Part shown: in pieces, positions 6,871-7,122 of the stretch
How positions within the stretch are numbered: position 1 is the stretch's first letter
Layout of the letters: each line of letters opens with the position of its first letter
Assembly: GCA_003640335.1 (NCBI GenBank)
Contig: RBKG01000183.1
Coordinates: 1-7,122 of the forward strand
DNA length: 7,122 nt
Reading direction: 5' to 3'
Source of the DNA: Porphyromonas sp.
GTDB taxonomy: Bacteria; Bacteroidota; Bacteroidia; Bacteroidales; Porphyromonadaceae
The notes under the pieces: generated by a model
The model's database searches: none
Seen by the model: only the letters and a program-made list of their open reading frames with translations
Told to the model about the DNA's origin: nothing
Program-made: the position numbers and the translations under genes

Positions 6871-6905
6871 CAAAGATAAATATTTCAATCGGAATACAAT
6901 TCAAA
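6871..6905 (-). promoter_or_regulatory. Candidate promoter for the TonB receptor gene
   Basis: Read on the - strand, TATCTTTG (6878-6871) is an exact match to the Bacteroidota -7 element TAnnTTTG. A TTTG lies upstream at 6905-6902 with 23 bases between, slightly longer than the usual 19-21; an alternative ATTG at 6900-6897 gives 18. This is the only exact TAnnTTTG found on the - strand between the receptor start and the window end. Use of this promoter would place transcription start about 320 bases before the receptor ATG. Confidence 0.45.
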
Positions 6906-6937
6906 GCTCTACAGAAATACACAACTTAAGACCATAA

Positions 6938-7122
6938 ATACCTACATATGGTGATGCGGACACACTTCATAAACATAAAATGAGAGCGTCAGAAAAGCAT
7001 GTAGCAGTATCTATATCTAGAAATCTTCATGGTAAAAAGCTCGATTACAATACACCTGAAATTGTGTTTACGCTTCCTATTCTCAAAACCTCGGCGAAGT
7101 CTGTACAAACTACACGTGTAGT
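6938..7122 (+). pseudogene. Possible degraded C-terminal fragment of an IS30-type transposase
   Basis: The + strand frame is open from 6938 to the window end, with an ATG at 6980. The stretch 7022-7069 translates as NLHGKKLDYNTPEIVF. This closely resembles the conserved C-terminal signature of IS30-family transposases, which in Bacteroidota runs like NNRPRKKLNY-TP--VF. The residues replacing R-P-R (Leu, His, Gly) can each arise from one base change (CTT from CGT, CAT from CCT, GGT from CGT), which suggests decay. I cannot recognise upstream transposase motifs, and a stop at 6935 precedes the frame, so an intact transposase is not present. The window ends before any terminal inverted repeat could be judged. 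The match is a short pattern recalled by eye, so confidence is limited; it could be unrelated noncoding sequence. Confidence 0.35.

Larger units (their letters stand above)
6542..6937. other. Long gene-free leader region upstream of the TonB receptor
   Basis: About 400 bases with no intact gene. If the promoter candidate at 6871-6905 is used, about 320 bases of this would be 5' untranslated mRNA of the receptor. Visible structure includes the 7-bp dyad at 6563-6589, a small GATG-CAA-CATC dyad at 6590-6600, a direct repeat of ATGGCTAT at 6640-6647 and 6675-6682, and a GC-richer stem at 6773-6798. I searched by eye for cobalamin and TPP riboswitch core motifs (the B12 box, the CUGAGA element) and saw none. 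A + strand frame is open over 6544-6720 and a - strand frame encodes a 23-residue peptide at 6553-6624; neither is supported as a gene. Confidence 0.55.

Noticed and set aside
7048..7122. 25-codon - strand frame entering from the window edge and ending at TAA 7045-7047
   Set aside because: It could be the C-terminus of a gene starting beyond the window, but the length is trivial and it overlaps the stronger IS30-like signal on the other strand.
1..7122. CRISPR array, tRNA or rRNA genes, phage or toxin-antitoxin modules
   Set aside because: No regularly spaced repeats, tRNA cloverleaf signatures, rRNA-like stretches or characteristic small gene pairs were seen.

Overview
The window looks like chromosomal DNA of an AT-rich, anaerobic member of the Bacteroidota, in the order Bacteroidales; Porphyromonas-like is a guess. 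The evidence is two tandem OmpH/Skp genes, an oxygen-sensitive class III ribonucleotide reductase, a TonB-dependent receptor with an N-terminal carboxypeptidase-regulatory-like domain, promoter candidates of the Bacteroidota TTTG...TAnnTTTG type, and start codons without clear Shine-Dalgarno sequences.

Layout. Bases 1-66 hold the last codons of an OmpH/Skp-like gene, followed 34 bases later by a complete second OmpH/Skp-like gene (101-628), both on the + strand. A strong hairpin at 655-693 separates these from the convergent nrdD-nrdG pair on the - strand (nrdG 766-1248, nrdD 1255-3648). A 400-base intergenic stretch (3649-4048) carries the nrdD promoter and, at its far end, a very strong GC-rich hairpin next to the stop of the following gene. 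That gene (4049-6541, - strand) is a complete TonB-dependent outer-membrane receptor. The last 580 bases (6542-7122) have no intact gene. They hold a candidate distant promoter for the receptor, a long and partly structured leader, and near the window end a short stretch resembling the C-terminus of an IS30-type transposase.

How the genes work together. The OmpH pair belongs to outer-membrane biogenesis: periplasmic chaperones for beta-barrel proteins, and the TonB receptor is that kind of client. NrdD makes deoxyribonucleotides without oxygen and NrdG installs its glycyl radical, so the two form one functional operon. No functional link between the reductase operon and the receptor is visible beyond adjacency; each has its own promoter candidate. 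I found no evidence for a new multigene system. The least explained parts are the receptor's long leader, the cysteine pair in its plug, and the hairpin at 3984-4023 whose T-tract lies on the unexpected side.
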